The translations under genes and the position numbers were made by a program. From assembly GCA_029257805.1 (NCBI GenBank), contig JARIAR010000017.1:1-51694 (forward strand): DNA of 51,694 bases. The letters are read 5' to 3'. Position 1 is the first letter of the stretch, and each line of letters opens with the position of its first letter. This document shows positions 8,640-17,835 of this stretch, piece by piece. This DNA comes from Blautia sp. (GTDB lineage: Bacteria; Bacillota; Clostridia; Lachnospirales; Lachnospiraceae). The notes beneath the pieces were generated by a model. The model had not been told where the DNA came from. It saw nothing but the letters and a program-made list of their open reading frames with translations, and did not search any database.

Positions 8640-10130
8640 ATGCTGAACGAAAGTATACGAAAACTGGTACAGTATGGAATAGAAACAGGGTTGACACCGG
8701 AATGTGAAAAAAATTATACCATAAACCTTCTTCTTGATATTTTTAAGGAAGATGAATATCAGGAGCCTGAGACAGAGTACAAAGATATTGATCTTGAGGA
8801 GGTTCTGAAAGAACTTTTGGATGAAGCGGTAAAAAGAGGGATCATTGAAGACAGCGTGGTGTATCGGGATCTGCTGGATACAAAGATCATGAACTGTCTG
8901 ATGCCGCGTCCGGCTCAGGTACAGAAAGAGTTCTGGGATAAATATGAGAAAGATCCTCAGGAGGCAACGGATTATTTCTATAAACTTAGCCAGGATAGTG
9001 ATTATATTCGCCGTTATCGTGTGAAAAAAGACCAGAAATGGACAGTGGACAGCGAATATGGAACGATTGATATTACCATTAATCTTTCCAAACCGGAAAA
9101 GGATCCAAAAGCTATAGCAGCAGCGAAACTGGCCAAAGCAAGCAGTTATCCGAAATGCCTTCTCTGTCCGGAAAATGAAGGATATGCAGGAAGGGTTAAT
9201 CATCCGGCAAGAGAGAACCATAGAATTATTCCTATCACTATTAATGATACTCAGTGGGGACTTCAGTATTCTCCGTATGTATACTACAACGAACATTGTA
9301 TTGTGTTTAACAGCTGTCATACCCCGATGAAAATAGAGAGAAATACGTTTATAAAGTTATTTGATTTTGTGAAACTGTTCCCTCACTATTTCTTGGGCTC
9401 TAATGCAGATCTTCCTATTGTAGGCGGTTCGATTTTAAGTCATGATCATTTTCAGGGAGGTCACTATACATTTGCAATGGCAAAAGCGCCTATTGAGAAG
9501 TATGTGACAATACCGGGATATGAGGATGTGGAAGCTGGAATTGTAAAATGGCCGTTGTCTGTTCTTCGTATACGTCATCAGGATGAAAAGCGCTTAATTG
9601 ATCTTGCTTCTCATGTGTTGGAAGTATGGAGAGGATATACAGATGAAGCTGCTTTTGTTTTTGCTGAAACAGACGGGGAACCACATAATACGATCACTCC
9701 TATTGCACGTAAAGTAGGGGATATGTTCGAATTAGATTTGACATTGCGTAATAATATTACAACAGAAGAGCATCCTCTGGGTGTTTATCATCCGCACGCT
9801 CCGTATCATAATATTAAAAAGGAAAATATTGGTTTAATAGAGGTTATGGGCCTTGCCGTGCTTCCGGCACGATTAAAAGAAGAATTGTTGCTTTTGGGCG
9901 AATACATCCTGGAAGGAAAAGATATTGCTTCTAATGAAAAAATTGAGAAACATGCTGCATGGGTAAAAGAATTCCTCCCGCAGTATGAAAATCTTAACAA
10001 AGAGAATATTCAGGAAGTTCTTCAGAAAGAAGTTGGAAAAGTATTTATCCATGTACTGGAAGATGCAGGGGTTTATAAGTGTACACCGGAAGGCAGAGAA
10101 GGATTTTTACGTTTTATAGATAAATTGTGA
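8640..10130 (+). CDS. galT: UDP-glucose-hexose-1-phosphate uridylyltransferase, class II
   Basis: This 496-residue enzyme exchanges UMP between UDP-glucose and galactose-1-phosphate, the second Leloir step. Its length and sequence are those of the Firmicute class II GalT, not the roughly 350-residue E. coli type. The active-site region is GGSILSHDHFQGG near residue 265, and PKCLLCPENEGYAGR is a family block around residue 170. An AAAGGGG ribosome site precedes the ATG. It is directly downstream of galK. No clear terminator follows, but a new strong promoter at 10161 starts the next unit. Confidence 0.95.
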   Translation: MLNESIRKLVQYGIETGLTPECEKNYTINLLLDIFKEDEYQEPETEYKDIDLEEVLKELLDEAVKRGIIEDSVVYRDLLDTKIMNCLMPRPAQVQKEFWDKYEKDPQEATDYFYKLSQDSDYIRRYRVKKDQKWTVDSEYGTIDITINLSKPEKDPKAIAAAKLAKASSYPKCLLCPENEGYAGRVNHPARENHRIIPITINDTQWGLQYSPYVYYNEHCIVFNSCHTPMKIERNTFIKLFDFVKLFPHYFLGSNADLPIVGGSILSHDHFQGGHYTFAMAKAPIEKYVTIPGYEDVEAGIVKWPLSVLRIRHQDEKRLIDLASHVLEVWRGYTDEAAFVFAETDGEPHNTITPIARKVGDMFELDLTLRNNITTEEHPLGVYHPHAPYHNIKKENIGLIEVMGLAVLPARLKEELLLLGEYILEGKDIASNEKIEKHAAWVKEFLPQYENLNKENIQEVLQKEVGKVFIHVLEDAGVYKCTPEGREGFLRFIDKL

Positions 10131-10160
10131 AGCAGAAAAGATCAATTGTTATTTACATAG

Positions 10161-10189
10161 TTGAAAGATAGCAGGAAATCGTTTATAAT
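10161..10189 (+). promoter_or_regulatory. Sigma-A promoter for the InlB-repeat/SGNH protein
   Basis: TTGAAA (10161-10166) and TATAAT (10184-10189) are separated by 17 bases, about 67 bases before the start codon. Confidence 0.8.
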
Positions 10190-10255
10190 GAAAAAACGTA
10201 ACATTTTCTTAATAATTAGCTTTAACCGGAATTTTCGGTGAAAGAAGGAGTTTTA

Positions 10256-12445
10256 ATGAAAAGAATAAGAGAAAATAATAAAAAAATGAGAAGAATTTTA
10301 TTCGGTTTTCTGTTTGTGGTATTGATGATGCTGGGTACAGTATCTGTATCAGCGTCATCAGACCATAGCGTTACAGTCCGGTTTCGTGACAGTGCCGGAA
10401 ATCCAATTTCCGGTATACAGGATCAGGTGATTTATGCAAATAATAAAATAAATCTTCCACAAGCGCCTCGTATGACAACCAGTACGGTAGTGGGATCCCC
10501 ATCCTGGAAAACAACCTTTCAGGTAACAGGAGATACACAGTATTTTGAAAGCGGACAAACGTTATCTTATGATGTGGCAAGAGACTGGATCGCAGAACAG
10601 GGCACCGGTGATGTACTGACTCTTTACGGAACAAAGGTCTGTACGTTCCGCTATTATAATAACACCGGTTCAGAGCGGATCGGCGGTGATTTCCGTGCCT
10701 ATGAAGGAACCGATATTACATTTAGAAAATCTCCGGACAGTAAAAATAATCTGTACAGAGGATGGAGTAAATATAAAAAGGGAACCGGTGTCTGGGCTGG
10801 ATTTGGAAAGCCTTATGTAATGGATCAGGACAGAAATCTCTATCTGGTGGAATATGCATGTGTCAGATTCCGTGATGCAAATGGATCTACAGGCAGTGTT
10901 TATCAGAAGATGGAAAAGATTGTAAAGAAAGGAACAAAACTTGTTCTTCCGTCTGTTCCGGAAACATCCAATTACAGAAGTGTGGGATGGTCAACTTCCC
11001 GAAATGCTTCCTCAGCAGTGTATGGCGGGAAAGAAAGCGTAACGGTTCAAAAAAGTATGACTCTGTACGCTGCCAGACAATATCTTCCATATAGTGTTAC
11101 ATTTAATAACAATACAGGAACAAGTAAAGATAAGGCATTTCGTGATTTGTATGTGAGAGCTGCAAAAAATGAATCCATTAAACTGCCGAAAGTTCCTGCT
11201 CAAAAAGGATATACAGCGCTTGGATGGGCTACAAGAACGAAGCGCACAAAAGAAGAGTATAAAGAAGGACAGCAGGTAAGGATTACAAAGAAAACAAAAT
11301 TTTATGCTGTTTACAGAACGACGAAGAAGTATACGGTTAGTTTTGCTATGGGAGATGGTTCTTCCCCGTCCAATTATACTGCTTTGAAGCGTACAGTAGC
11401 AGAAAAGACTACAATTACCCTTCCGGCAGTCCCATCCAGAACAGGCTATATTAATGATGGATGGGTGTTGAAAACAAAGACACAGACAAGGTATTATAAA
11501 GAAGGGGAAAAAGTAAAAATATACGGGAACTGTAAATTTCAGGCAGTTCAGAAGCAGGCTGCATCTGTTGTACTTCATAAAACACGGGGAGCTGCGTATA
11601 AAACCGTTTATCTTCCAAAAGGAAATTCTTATACACTTCCAAGTGCGGAAAATCCGCAGGGATACACATTCATGGGATGGTCCACAAAGCCTAATGTAGT
11701 AGTAACAGGATCAAATCCGGTTAAGGCACAGTATGAAGCAGGCGAAGTACTTCCTTCTGTAAAATCAACCGTACATTTATATCAGGTTATGTATCAGAGA
11801 AGCACTGAAAAAAATATTGTTTCTTCCCAGATGGCAAGACCTGATCTGAATCGATACAGCAGTATTATTATGGTTGGCGATTCCAGAACCGTTCGTATGC
11901 GACAGGCTCTTGAAAGCCAGAACTGTGGTGCGAACATGTCTGGAGCCCGTTTTGTAGCAGCTTCCGGACAGGGGATAAAGTGGTTTGAAGCAGATGGATA
12001 TCAGTTTCTTAAAAATCAGATCAGTCACGTTAATCCTACTTCTTCAAAGCCGGCGGCAATCGTATTTAATCTGGGCATTAATGATATATCCAGGATCTCC
12101 GAGTATATTACATACATGAACCAAATTGCTCCGGAACTGGAAGCGATGAACTGTAAATTATTTTATATGTCCCTGAATCCGATTAACAGTGTAATGATCG
12201 AAAAAACAGGAAGACTTTCCCGGAGAACCGAAGCGGCAACACGGGATTTTAATGCAAGGCTGAAGACAGGTCTTAGCGGAAACTACACATATATTGATAG
12301 TTATTCCTGGCTGATGAAAACAGGATTTGGTACATGCAATGGAAAAAACGGAAAAGACAGTTCTGAAGATGATGGTCTTCATTATACAGTGAAAACATAT
12401 AAAAGAATATATGATTTCTGTCTGCGGTATGTCAATACCCATTGA
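10256..12445 (+). CDS. Secreted InlB-repeat protein with C-terminal SGNH hydrolase domain
   Basis: This protein of about 729 residues starts with a signal peptide (basic N terminus, hydrophobic stretch, cleavage likely after VSVSA near residue 35). The middle holds several Listeria-Bacteroides (InlB B-type) repeats, recognisable from the GYTALGW and TKFYAVYR patterns. The last 180 residues form an SGNH/GDSL hydrolase: MVGDSRT holds the nucleophile serine, FNLGINDIS the block III Gly/Asn region, and DDGLHY the catalytic Asp and His. This suggests an extracellular esterase, perhaps deacetylating a polysaccharide or peptidoglycan, held near the surface by the repeats; I see no sortase motif. GAAGGAG precedes the ATG at 10256; an in-frame GTG at 10238 lies upstream of that site. 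Confidence 0.88.
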   Translation: MKRIRENNKKMRRILFGFLFVVLMMLGTVSVSASSDHSVTVRFRDSAGNPISGIQDQVIYANNKINLPQAPRMTTSTVVGSPSWKTTFQVTGDTQYFESGQTLSYDVARDWIAEQGTGDVLTLYGTKVCTFRYYNNTGSERIGGDFRAYEGTDITFRKSPDSKNNLYRGWSKYKKGTGVWAGFGKPYVMDQDRNLYLVEYACVRFRDANGSTGSVYQKMEKIVKKGTKLVLPSVPETSNYRSVGWSTSRNASSAVYGGKESVTVQKSMTLYAARQYLPYSVTFNNNTGTSKDKAFRDLYVRAAKNESIKLPKVPAQKGYTALGWATRTKRTKEEYKEGQQVRITKKTKFYAVYRTTKKYTVSFAMGDGSSPSNYTALKRTVAEKTTITLPAVPSRTGYINDGWVLKTKTQTRYYKEGEKVKIYGNCKFQAVQKQAASVVLHKTRGAAYKTVYLPKGNSYTLPSAENPQGYTFMGWSTKPNVVVTGSNPVKAQYEAGEVLPSVKSTVHLYQVMYQRSTEKNIVSSQMARPDLNRYSSIIMVGDSRTVRMRQALESQNCGANMSGARFVAASGQGIKWFEADGYQFLKNQISHVNPTSSKPAAIVFNLGINDISRISEYITYMNQIAPELEAMNCKLFYMSLNPINSVMIEKTGRLSRRTEAATRDFNARLKTGLSGNYTYIDSYSWLMKTGFGTCNGKNGKDSSEDDGLHYTVKTYKRIYDFCLRYVNTH

Positions 12446-12458
12446 GAAAACGAAAAAG

Positions 12459-12498
12459 AATTCCCTGTAGTGGTGCAAACGACTACAGGGAATTTTTT
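12459..12498 (+). terminator. Rho-independent terminator
   Basis: AATTCCCTGTAG and CTACAGGGAATT form a perfect 12-bp stem with a 12-base loop, followed by TTTT. Confidence 0.88.
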
Positions 12499-12520
12499 GC
12501 AATGCAATGAAGATTACTCC

Positions 12521-12549
12521 TTGCACGAAGCAGAGTAATAGTCTATACT
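12521..12549 (+). promoter_or_regulatory. Sigma-A promoter for asnS
   Basis: TTGCAC (12521-12526) and TATACT (12544-12549) are 17 bases apart. The leader is only about 35 bases, leaving no room for a T-box, so asnS is not under T-box control here. Confidence 0.75.
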
Positions 12550-12588
12550 ATAGGAAGAAACGAATGTTTGGAGAAAGAGGAAATAGAT

Positions 12589-13980
12589 ATGAAACTGACA
12601 ACAGTAAAAGAGATTTACAGAGAACGGGAGAAATTCCTGGATAAAGAAGTTACAGTAGGCGGTTGGGTACGCAGTGTTCGTGATTCTAAGACATTTGGAT
12701 TTATTGTACTGCATGATGGTTCTTTCTTTGAGACTTTACAGATCGTATACCACGACAGTATGGAGAATTTTGCAGAAATCTCCAAGCTTAATGTAGGAGC
12801 AGCGATTGTAGTAAAAGGTACACTGGTTGCCACCCCTCAGGCAAAACAGCCGTTTGAGATCCAGGCGGAGGAGATCATAGTGGAGGGAACATCCGCGCCG
12901 GATTATCCTCTTCAGAAAAAACGCCATAGTTTGGAATATTTAAGAACCATGACACATTTACGCCCAAGAACAAATACGTTCCAGGCAGTGTTCCGTATTC
13001 GTTCTTTATGTGCCTATGCTATTCATAAATTTTTCCAGGAACAGGGGTTTGTATATGTTCATACGCCTCTGATCACAGGAAGTGACTGTGAGGGCGCAGG
13101 AGAAATGTTCCGTGTAACAACGCTGGATATGCAGAATCTGCCGTTGGGAGAAGAAGGAAAAGTAGATTATTCGAAAGATTTCTTCGGAAAGGAAACAAAC
13201 CTTACAGTAAGCGGCCAGCTTAATGCAGAAACATATGCGCAGGCATTTCGTAATGTATATACATTTGGACCTACTTTCCGTGCAGAAAATTCCAATACAA
13301 CACGCCATGCTGCTGAGTTCTGGATGATTGAGCCGGAATGTGCATTTGCAGATTTAAATGATAATATGGATCTTGCAGAGGCTATGTTAAAATACGTTAT
13401 CCGTTATGTGTTGGAGAATGCACCGGAAGAAATGAACTTTTTAAACTCTTTTGTTGACAAGGGATTGTTAGATCGTCTGAATCATGTCATGAATTCTGAG
13501 TTTGCACATGTTACTTATACAGAAGCTGTAGAGATGCTGGAAAAGAACAATGACAAATTTGATTATAAAGTTTTCTGGGGATGCGATCTGCAGACAGAAC
13601 ATGAACGTTATCTTACAGAGGAGATTTTCAAAAAACCAGTTTTTGTCACAGATTATCCGAAGGAAATCAAAGCTTTCTATATGAAGCAGAATGAAGATGG
13701 AAAGACAGTTGCTGCTATGGATTGTCTTGTACCGGGAATTGGAGAGATTATTGGAGGAAGCCAGAGAGAGGACGATTATGAGAAATTAAAGGCTCGTATG
13801 GATGAACTGGGATTAAAGCCGGAAGAATATAGCTTCTACCTTGATTTACGTAAATATGGCTCCACCCGTCATTCCGGATTTGGACTTGGATTTGAACGCT
13901 GCGTGATGTATCTGACTGGTGTAGGTAATATTCGTGACGTTATTCCGTTCCCAAGAACAGTAGGTAATTGCGATTTATAA
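12589..13980 (+). CDS. asnS: Asparagine-tRNA ligase
   Basis: This 463-residue class II aminoacyl-tRNA synthetase charges tRNA-Asn with asparagine. An N-terminal OB-fold anticodon-binding domain ([19 protein letters not shown]) is followed by the catalytic core, with motif 2 around [21 protein letters not shown] and motif 3 at [15 protein letters not shown] near the C terminus. Family-specific residues favour AsnS over AspS. The start is ATG 12589 behind AGAGG; the ATG at 12568 lies upstream of that site. The stop is 17 bases before the nuclease gene, so asnS and the two repair-like genes are probably one transcript. Confidence 0.95.
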   Translation: MKLTTVKEIYREREKFLDKEVTVGGWVRSVRDSKTFGFIVLHDGSFFETLQIVYHDSMENFAEISKLNVGAAIVVKGTLVATPQAKQPFEIQAEEIIVEGTSAPDYPLQKKRHSLEYLRTMTHLRPRTNTFQAVFRIRSLCAYAIHKFFQEQGFVYVHTPLITGSDCEGAGEMFRVTTLDMQNLPLGEEGKVDYSKDFFGKETNLTVSGQLNAETYAQAFRNVYTFGPTFRAENSNTTRHAAEFWMIEPECAFADLNDNMDLAEAMLKYVIRYVLENAPEEMNFLNSFVDKGLLDRLNHVMNSEFAHVTYTEAVEMLEKNNDKFDYKVFWGCDLQTEHERYLTEEIFKKPVFVTDYPKEIKAFYMKQNEDGKTVAAMDCLVPGIGEIIGGSQREDDYEKLKARMDELGLKPEEYSFYLDLRKYGSTRHSGFGLGFERCVMYLTGVGNIRDVIPFPRTVGNCDL

Positions 13981-13997
13981 TAATGGAGGTATGACCA

Positions 13998-15050
13998 TTG
14001 AGATTTATTCATCTTGCAGATGTGCATCTTGGAGCAATCCCTGATAAGGGATGCCCATGGAGCAGTCAGCGGGAGGAGGAAATCTGGGAAACATTCCGCC
14101 GGGTTATTGCGGGCATCCGTGAAAATCCGGTGGATTTCTTATTTATAGCAGGAGATTTGTTTCACAGAAGACCCCTTCTGCGGGAATTAAAGGAAGTGAA
14201 TTATTTATTTTCTACAATACCCAAAACCAGGGTTTATATGATTGCGGGGAATCATGATTATATAGCGGAAGACTCTGCGGCTGAAACTTTTCAGTGGGAA
14301 GAGAATGTGATTTTTTTCCGGGAAGAGCGCCTTGTCTGTGTAAAAGATAAAAAATTAGATGTTTATGTTTATGGACTGAGTTACCGCCATCAGGAAATTC
14401 CCCAGGCCCTTTTAAGTGGCGCAGAGCCGGGTGAAGGAGAAGGACTTCATATTCTTTTGGCTCATGGGGGTGATGAAATGCACATTCCCATGAATGTAAA
14501 TCTTCTGTCTGCTGTAGGGTTTGATTATATTGCACTGGGGCATATTCATAAACCGGGGATTCTTATAAGAGACAAAGCTGCTTATAGCGGAGCTTTGGAA
14601 CCTATAGACAGAAATGATCTGGGTGTACATGGCTATATAGAAGGATATTTAAAAAATGGAAGACTGCGGACCAGGTTTGTTCCCTTTGCATGTCGTTCTT
14701 ATCAACAGATTCTTTTGACGCTTCGGGAAGATACTACTCAAATATCCTTAGAAGAAGCGCTGAAAGCAGAAATTTATCAAAAAGGCGGTCTCAACATTTA
14801 TCGCGTGATTTTGCGGGGGCGAAGAGCGCCTGAACTGCTTCTTCTTGCAGAAAAATTGAAGTCTCTGGGAAATATTATTGAAGTGCAGGATGAATCAAAA
14901 CCTGCATATGATCTGGAAGAACTGTCACGACAGTATAATGGCACGTTGATCGGGGATTATATTCAGTGTTTTATGAAACGGGACAGAAATATTGTAGAAG
15001 AAAAAGCACTCTATTATGGATTGCAGGCATTGCTTGAAACAAGCAGATGA
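13998..15050 (+). CDS. SbcD/YhaO-like DNA repair exonuclease subunit
   Basis: This 350-residue metallophosphoesterase has all phosphodiesterase motifs of the Mre11/SbcD group: DVHLG (residues 8-12), GDLFHR, GNHDY, LLAHGG and LGHIHKP. The C-terminal third is a capping or partner-binding domain. The start is a TTG at 13998, chosen because the GGAGGT at 13985 is 7 bases upstream and the nearby ATG at 13991 is in another frame with an early stop. The next gene, an SMC-like ATPase, starts 16 bases after the stop. The pair resembles B. subtilis YhaO-YhaN more than classic SbcD-SbcC, because the ATPase is short and has a membrane hairpin. It probably processes DNA ends or hairpins. Confidence 0.88.
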   Translation: MRFIHLADVHLGAIPDKGCPWSSQREEEIWETFRRVIAGIRENPVDFLFIAGDLFHRRPLLRELKEVNYLFSTIPKTRVYMIAGNHDYIAEDSAAETFQWEENVIFFREERLVCVKDKKLDVYVYGLSYRHQEIPQALLSGAEPGEGEGLHILLAHGGDEMHIPMNVNLLSAVGFDYIALGHIHKPGILIRDKAAYSGALEPIDRNDLGVHGYIEGYLKNGRLRTRFVPFACRSYQQILLTLREDTTQISLEEALKAEIYQKGGLNIYRVILRGRRAPELLLLAEKLKSLGNIIEVQDESKPAYDLEELSRQYNGTLIGDYIQCFMKRDRNIVEEKALYYGLQALLETSR

Positions 15051-15066
15051 GGTATGAAAGAAAACT

Positions 15067-16611
15067 ATGATTATCAAAAAGCTGACAATTAAAAACTTTG
15101 GAAAAATTCATAACAGAACTTTAGAGCTGTCTTCTGGAATTAATGTGCTTTATGGAGAAAACGAAAGTGGAAAAACGACCATTCATACCTTCATTAAAAG
15201 TATGTTTTACGGCATCACGCGTCAGAGAGGAAAAGCCGCCAGAAATGATGTATATATCACATATGAACCATGGGAAAATCCGGCAGGTTATGGAGGAATT
15301 TTATGGTTTGAAAGTGGCAAAAAATCTTATCGTCTTACAAGAGGATTTTATAAGGAATCCCCTTTTAGTGAATTACTCTGTGAGAATACCGGAGAACTGA
15401 CAAGTACGGACAAAGGGGCCTTGGAAGAGGTTTTGGGAGGAGTCAGTGAAGCGGTTTATGATAATACCGTATCAGTAGGACAGCTGAAAAGTGTGACGGG
15501 ACAGGATCTTGTGCGGGAATTACAAAATTATATGGCGAGCTATCAGGGTACAGGAGATAGTTCCATTGATTTAGGAAGAGCTGCACAGATGTTAAAGATG
15601 TCAAGAAAGGGCTTCCTTACGCAGTGCGAAAAACGAAAAAAAGAGATTGTAAAAGATCAGGATAAAATCGTTGCCAATATGGAATATCTTAAACAGGAGA
15701 TGGAAGAGCTGACAGAACGGCTTACGGCTGTTTCTGAAAAAGAGAAGCCTTTGCGGTCCGGGGAAGAGAGCGGAGAAACTATTTTGGACGAACAGGTCCA
15801 TACTATAGAAAAACATCGCACATATGCCAGAATCGGTGTAGGTCTTACTCTTATCCTGGGAACAGCAGGAGCTGTGCTGGCGCCGGGAAGAATACTTATG
15901 CTTGTTTTTCTGGCTGCGGGGATTTTACTGAGTCTTGGATGTCTGGGCAGGGATCTGCAGCTTGGAAGAGAGTTAAATAAGAAAAAAAGACTGAAAGAGC
16001 GTCTGATTTCCAGACAGGAAAAATTAAAGTGGAATCGAGAGAGTATAGAAGCTTCTTATCGCGAAAAAGAAATGGCATTTCGTAATCTGGAAGAGGAATA
16101 CAGAGAATGTGAAGAACAATTGTATCTCCCGTTTTCAGAAGAGTTAGAAATCCAGGCTTTGAATCTTGCAATGCGAACCATAGAAGATATATCCGGGAAT
16201 ATTAACCACCAGGTTGGGGGAAGACTCCGCCAGAGAACCTCTCAGATTTTAAGTGAGATCACAGGGGGAAAATACAGCGAAGTTCTTATGGATGAGAATT
16301 TTAAAATGTCTGTAGATACAGGGCAGAGAGTGGTTTCTCTTGAGCGCTTAAGCAGGGGGACGCTGGAACAGATTTATTTTGCCCTTAGAATGGCAGCAGG
16401 GGAACTTTTATGTGGAAAAGAAAGTTTTCCCGTTATTCTGGATGATGTATTTGGAATGTACGACGAGGAACGTCTTGGAGCTGTTTTGAGATGGCTTCAT
16501 AAAGAGCAAAAACAGATTATTATCAGCACATGTCATAAAAGAGAAATGGAGATTTTGGAAAAAGAAGGAATTCCATATCAGAAGCTTCTGCTTTCTTCGG
16601 AAGAAGAATAA
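15067..16611 (+). CDS. Short YhaN-like AAA ATPase with membrane hairpin
   Basis: This 514-residue partner of the preceding nuclease starts with a Rad50/SbcC-type N-terminal half (KLTIKNFGKI) and Walker A GENESGKTT near residue 34. Short coiled-coil arms follow (about 180-230 and 315-365). Between them lie two adjacent hydrophobic stretches at residues 257-294, separated by PGR, which look like a membrane hairpin. The C-terminal half has the ABC signature LSRGTLEQIYFALR and Walker B PVILDDVFGMYD. B. subtilis YhaN is nearly twice this length, so the arms are strongly shortened here. It is predicted to hold the nuclease at the membrane, which is inference. A terminator follows directly. Confidence 0.85.
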   Translation: MIIKKLTIKNFGKIHNRTLELSSGINVLYGENESGKTTIHTFIKSMFYGITRQRGKAARNDVYITYEPWENPAGYGGILWFESGKKSYRLTRGFYKESPFSELLCENTGELTSTDKGALEEVLGGVSEAVYDNTVSVGQLKSVTGQDLVRELQNYMASYQGTGDSSIDLGRAAQMLKMSRKGFLTQCEKRKKEIVKDQDKIVANMEYLKQEMEELTERLTAVSEKEKPLRSGEESGETILDEQVHTIEKHRTYARIGVGLTLILGTAGAVLAPGRILMLVFLAAGILLSLGCLGRDLQLGRELNKKKRLKERLISRQEKLKWNRESIEASYREKEMAFRNLEEEYRECEEQLYLPFSEELEIQALNLAMRTIEDISGNINHQVGGRLRQRTSQILSEITGGKYSEVLMDENFKMSVDTGQRVVSLERLSRGTLEQIYFALRMAAGELLCGKESFPVILDDVFGMYDEERLGAVLRWLHKEQKQIIISTCHKREMEILEKEGIPYQKLLLSSEEE

Positions 16612-16645
16612 AAACTCTGCCCTGAACATTCGGGGCAGAGTTTTT
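16610..16645. terminator. Bidirectional terminator between the YhaN-like gene and prs
   Basis: AAAAACTCTGCCC and GGGCAGAGTTTTT form a 13-bp perfect stem with a 10-base loop. T-runs on both strands let it end the YhaN-like gene (+) and the prs operon (-). Confidence 0.9.
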
Positions 16646-16650
16646 ATTCT

Positions 16651-17832
16651 TTATTTATAGCGTTCCATATAAGTATTTACACATTTCTTGATTCTTTCTA
16701 CAGGATTCAGGAGATGGCTTACAGACATGTCGTGATTCAGGGTATCAATGATAAGAGCAATATATTTACTCATATCGCAATTGATATAGTAATCTTTCTG
16801 AAGAAGTTCAGGTGTCTGGTATACAAGGTTTGTTGTAAGCATCTTATCGAATACGCCCTGTTTGTGTGCTTCATCAAATTTCTGAAGTCCATCTGTGAAG
16901 ATACCGAAAGTAGAGCAGATATAAATGCGGCCTGCTCCTCTTTCTTTCAGAAGAGAAGCGATCTTTAATACAGTATCGCCGGAAGAAATCATATCATCTA
17001 CCAGGATCACATCTTTTCCCTTTAAGTTAGGACCGAGGAATTCATAAGCTGCAATAGGATGACGTCCGTTTACAAACTTGGAATAATCAAGGCGTTTGTA
17101 ATACATACCCATATCTACACCCAGAATATTTGCAAGATAAATAGCACGGCTCATGCTTCCTTCATCAGGACTGATGATCATGAAGTGCTCGTTATCAATG
17201 CGAAGTCCTTCTTCGTTGCGCAGGAGCGCCTTAATAAACTGATAAGAAGGCTGTACGGTTTCAAATCCATGAAGAGGGGTTGCATTCTGGATACGTGCGT
17301 CGTGTGCATCAAAAGTAATGATGTTTTCTACTCCCATATCAATGAGTTCATGAAGAGAAGTAGCACAGTCAAGAGATTCACGGCCAATACGTTTGCTCTG
17401 ACGTCCTTCGTAAAGATACGGCATGATTACGTTTATACGGCGGGCTTTGCCTCCGATTGCGCCGATTACACGTTTCAGATCCTGAAAATGGTCATCCGGG
17501 GACATGAGGTTTTCGAATTTTCCCATGGAATATGTCATGCTGTAATTGCACACATCCAGAAGAATGTAAATATCATCTCCGCGGACGGATTCGGAAATAA
17601 CACATTTTCCCTCACCGGAACCAAAGCGGGGAGTCTGTACACTTATTTTATAAGAGTCTCTCTGATAGCCTTCGAAAGCAAAGGAGTCCATATGGGGGTA
17701 TTCGCGCTCTTTACGCCACTGAACAAGCCAGTCGTTTACCTTCTGTCCCAAATCCTTGCAGCTCTCCAAGGGAACCAGTCCAAGTCTTCCCACTGGAAGA
17801 GTAGCTAAATCTTTTGTTGTTACCTGTGCCAT
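16651..17832 (-). CDS. prs: Ribose-phosphate pyrophosphokinase (long form)
   Basis: This 393-residue enzyme makes PRPP from ribose-5-phosphate and ATP for nucleotide, histidine and NAD synthesis. The PRPP-binding loop VILVDDMISSGDT is near residue 275. The catalytic flexible loop with its Lys-Arg pair is in YEGRQSKRIGRES, and ITFDAHDARIQ corresponds to the metal and ATP site. It is about 75 residues longer than the typical 315-residue Prs, mainly at the N terminus and near the end, so it is a divergent paralogue. TTCCTCCT on the + strand marks a strong ribosome site that overlaps the end of dnaI three bases upstream. It is the last gene of the dnaD-dnaI-prs operon, coupling helicase loading to nucleotide supply. 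Confidence 0.88.
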   Translation of the reverse strand: MAQVTTKDLATLPVGRLGLVPLESCKDLGQKVNDWLVQWRKEREYPHMDSFAFEGYQRDSYKISVQTPRFGSGEGKCVISESVRGDDIYILLDVCNYSMTYSMGKFENLMSPDDHFQDLKRVIGAIGGKARRINVIMPYLYEGRQSKRIGRESLDCATSLHELIDMGVENIITFDAHDARIQNATPLHGFETVQPSYQFIKALLRNEEGLRIDNEHFMIISPDEGSMSRAIYLANILGVDMGMYYKRLDYSKFVNGRHPIAAYEFLGPNLKGKDVILVDDMISSGDTVLKIASLLKERGAGRIYICSTFGIFTDGLQKFDEAHKQGVFDKMLTTNLVYQTPELLQKDYYINCDMSKYIALIIDTLNHDMSVSHLLNPVERIKKCVNTYMERYK

Positions 17833-17835
17833 ATT

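Noticed and set aside
7870-8697. 275-residue open frame on the - strand across galK/galT
   Set aside because: It is the shadow of galK, with composition typical of an antisense frame.
12499-12588. T-box or other riboswitch before asnS
   Set aside because: The leader after the promoter is only about 35 bases, too short for a T-box.
17059-17808. 249-residue open frame on the + strand
   Set aside because: It is fully antisense to prs, lacks a ribosome site and has no recognisable motif; the prs frame explains the region.
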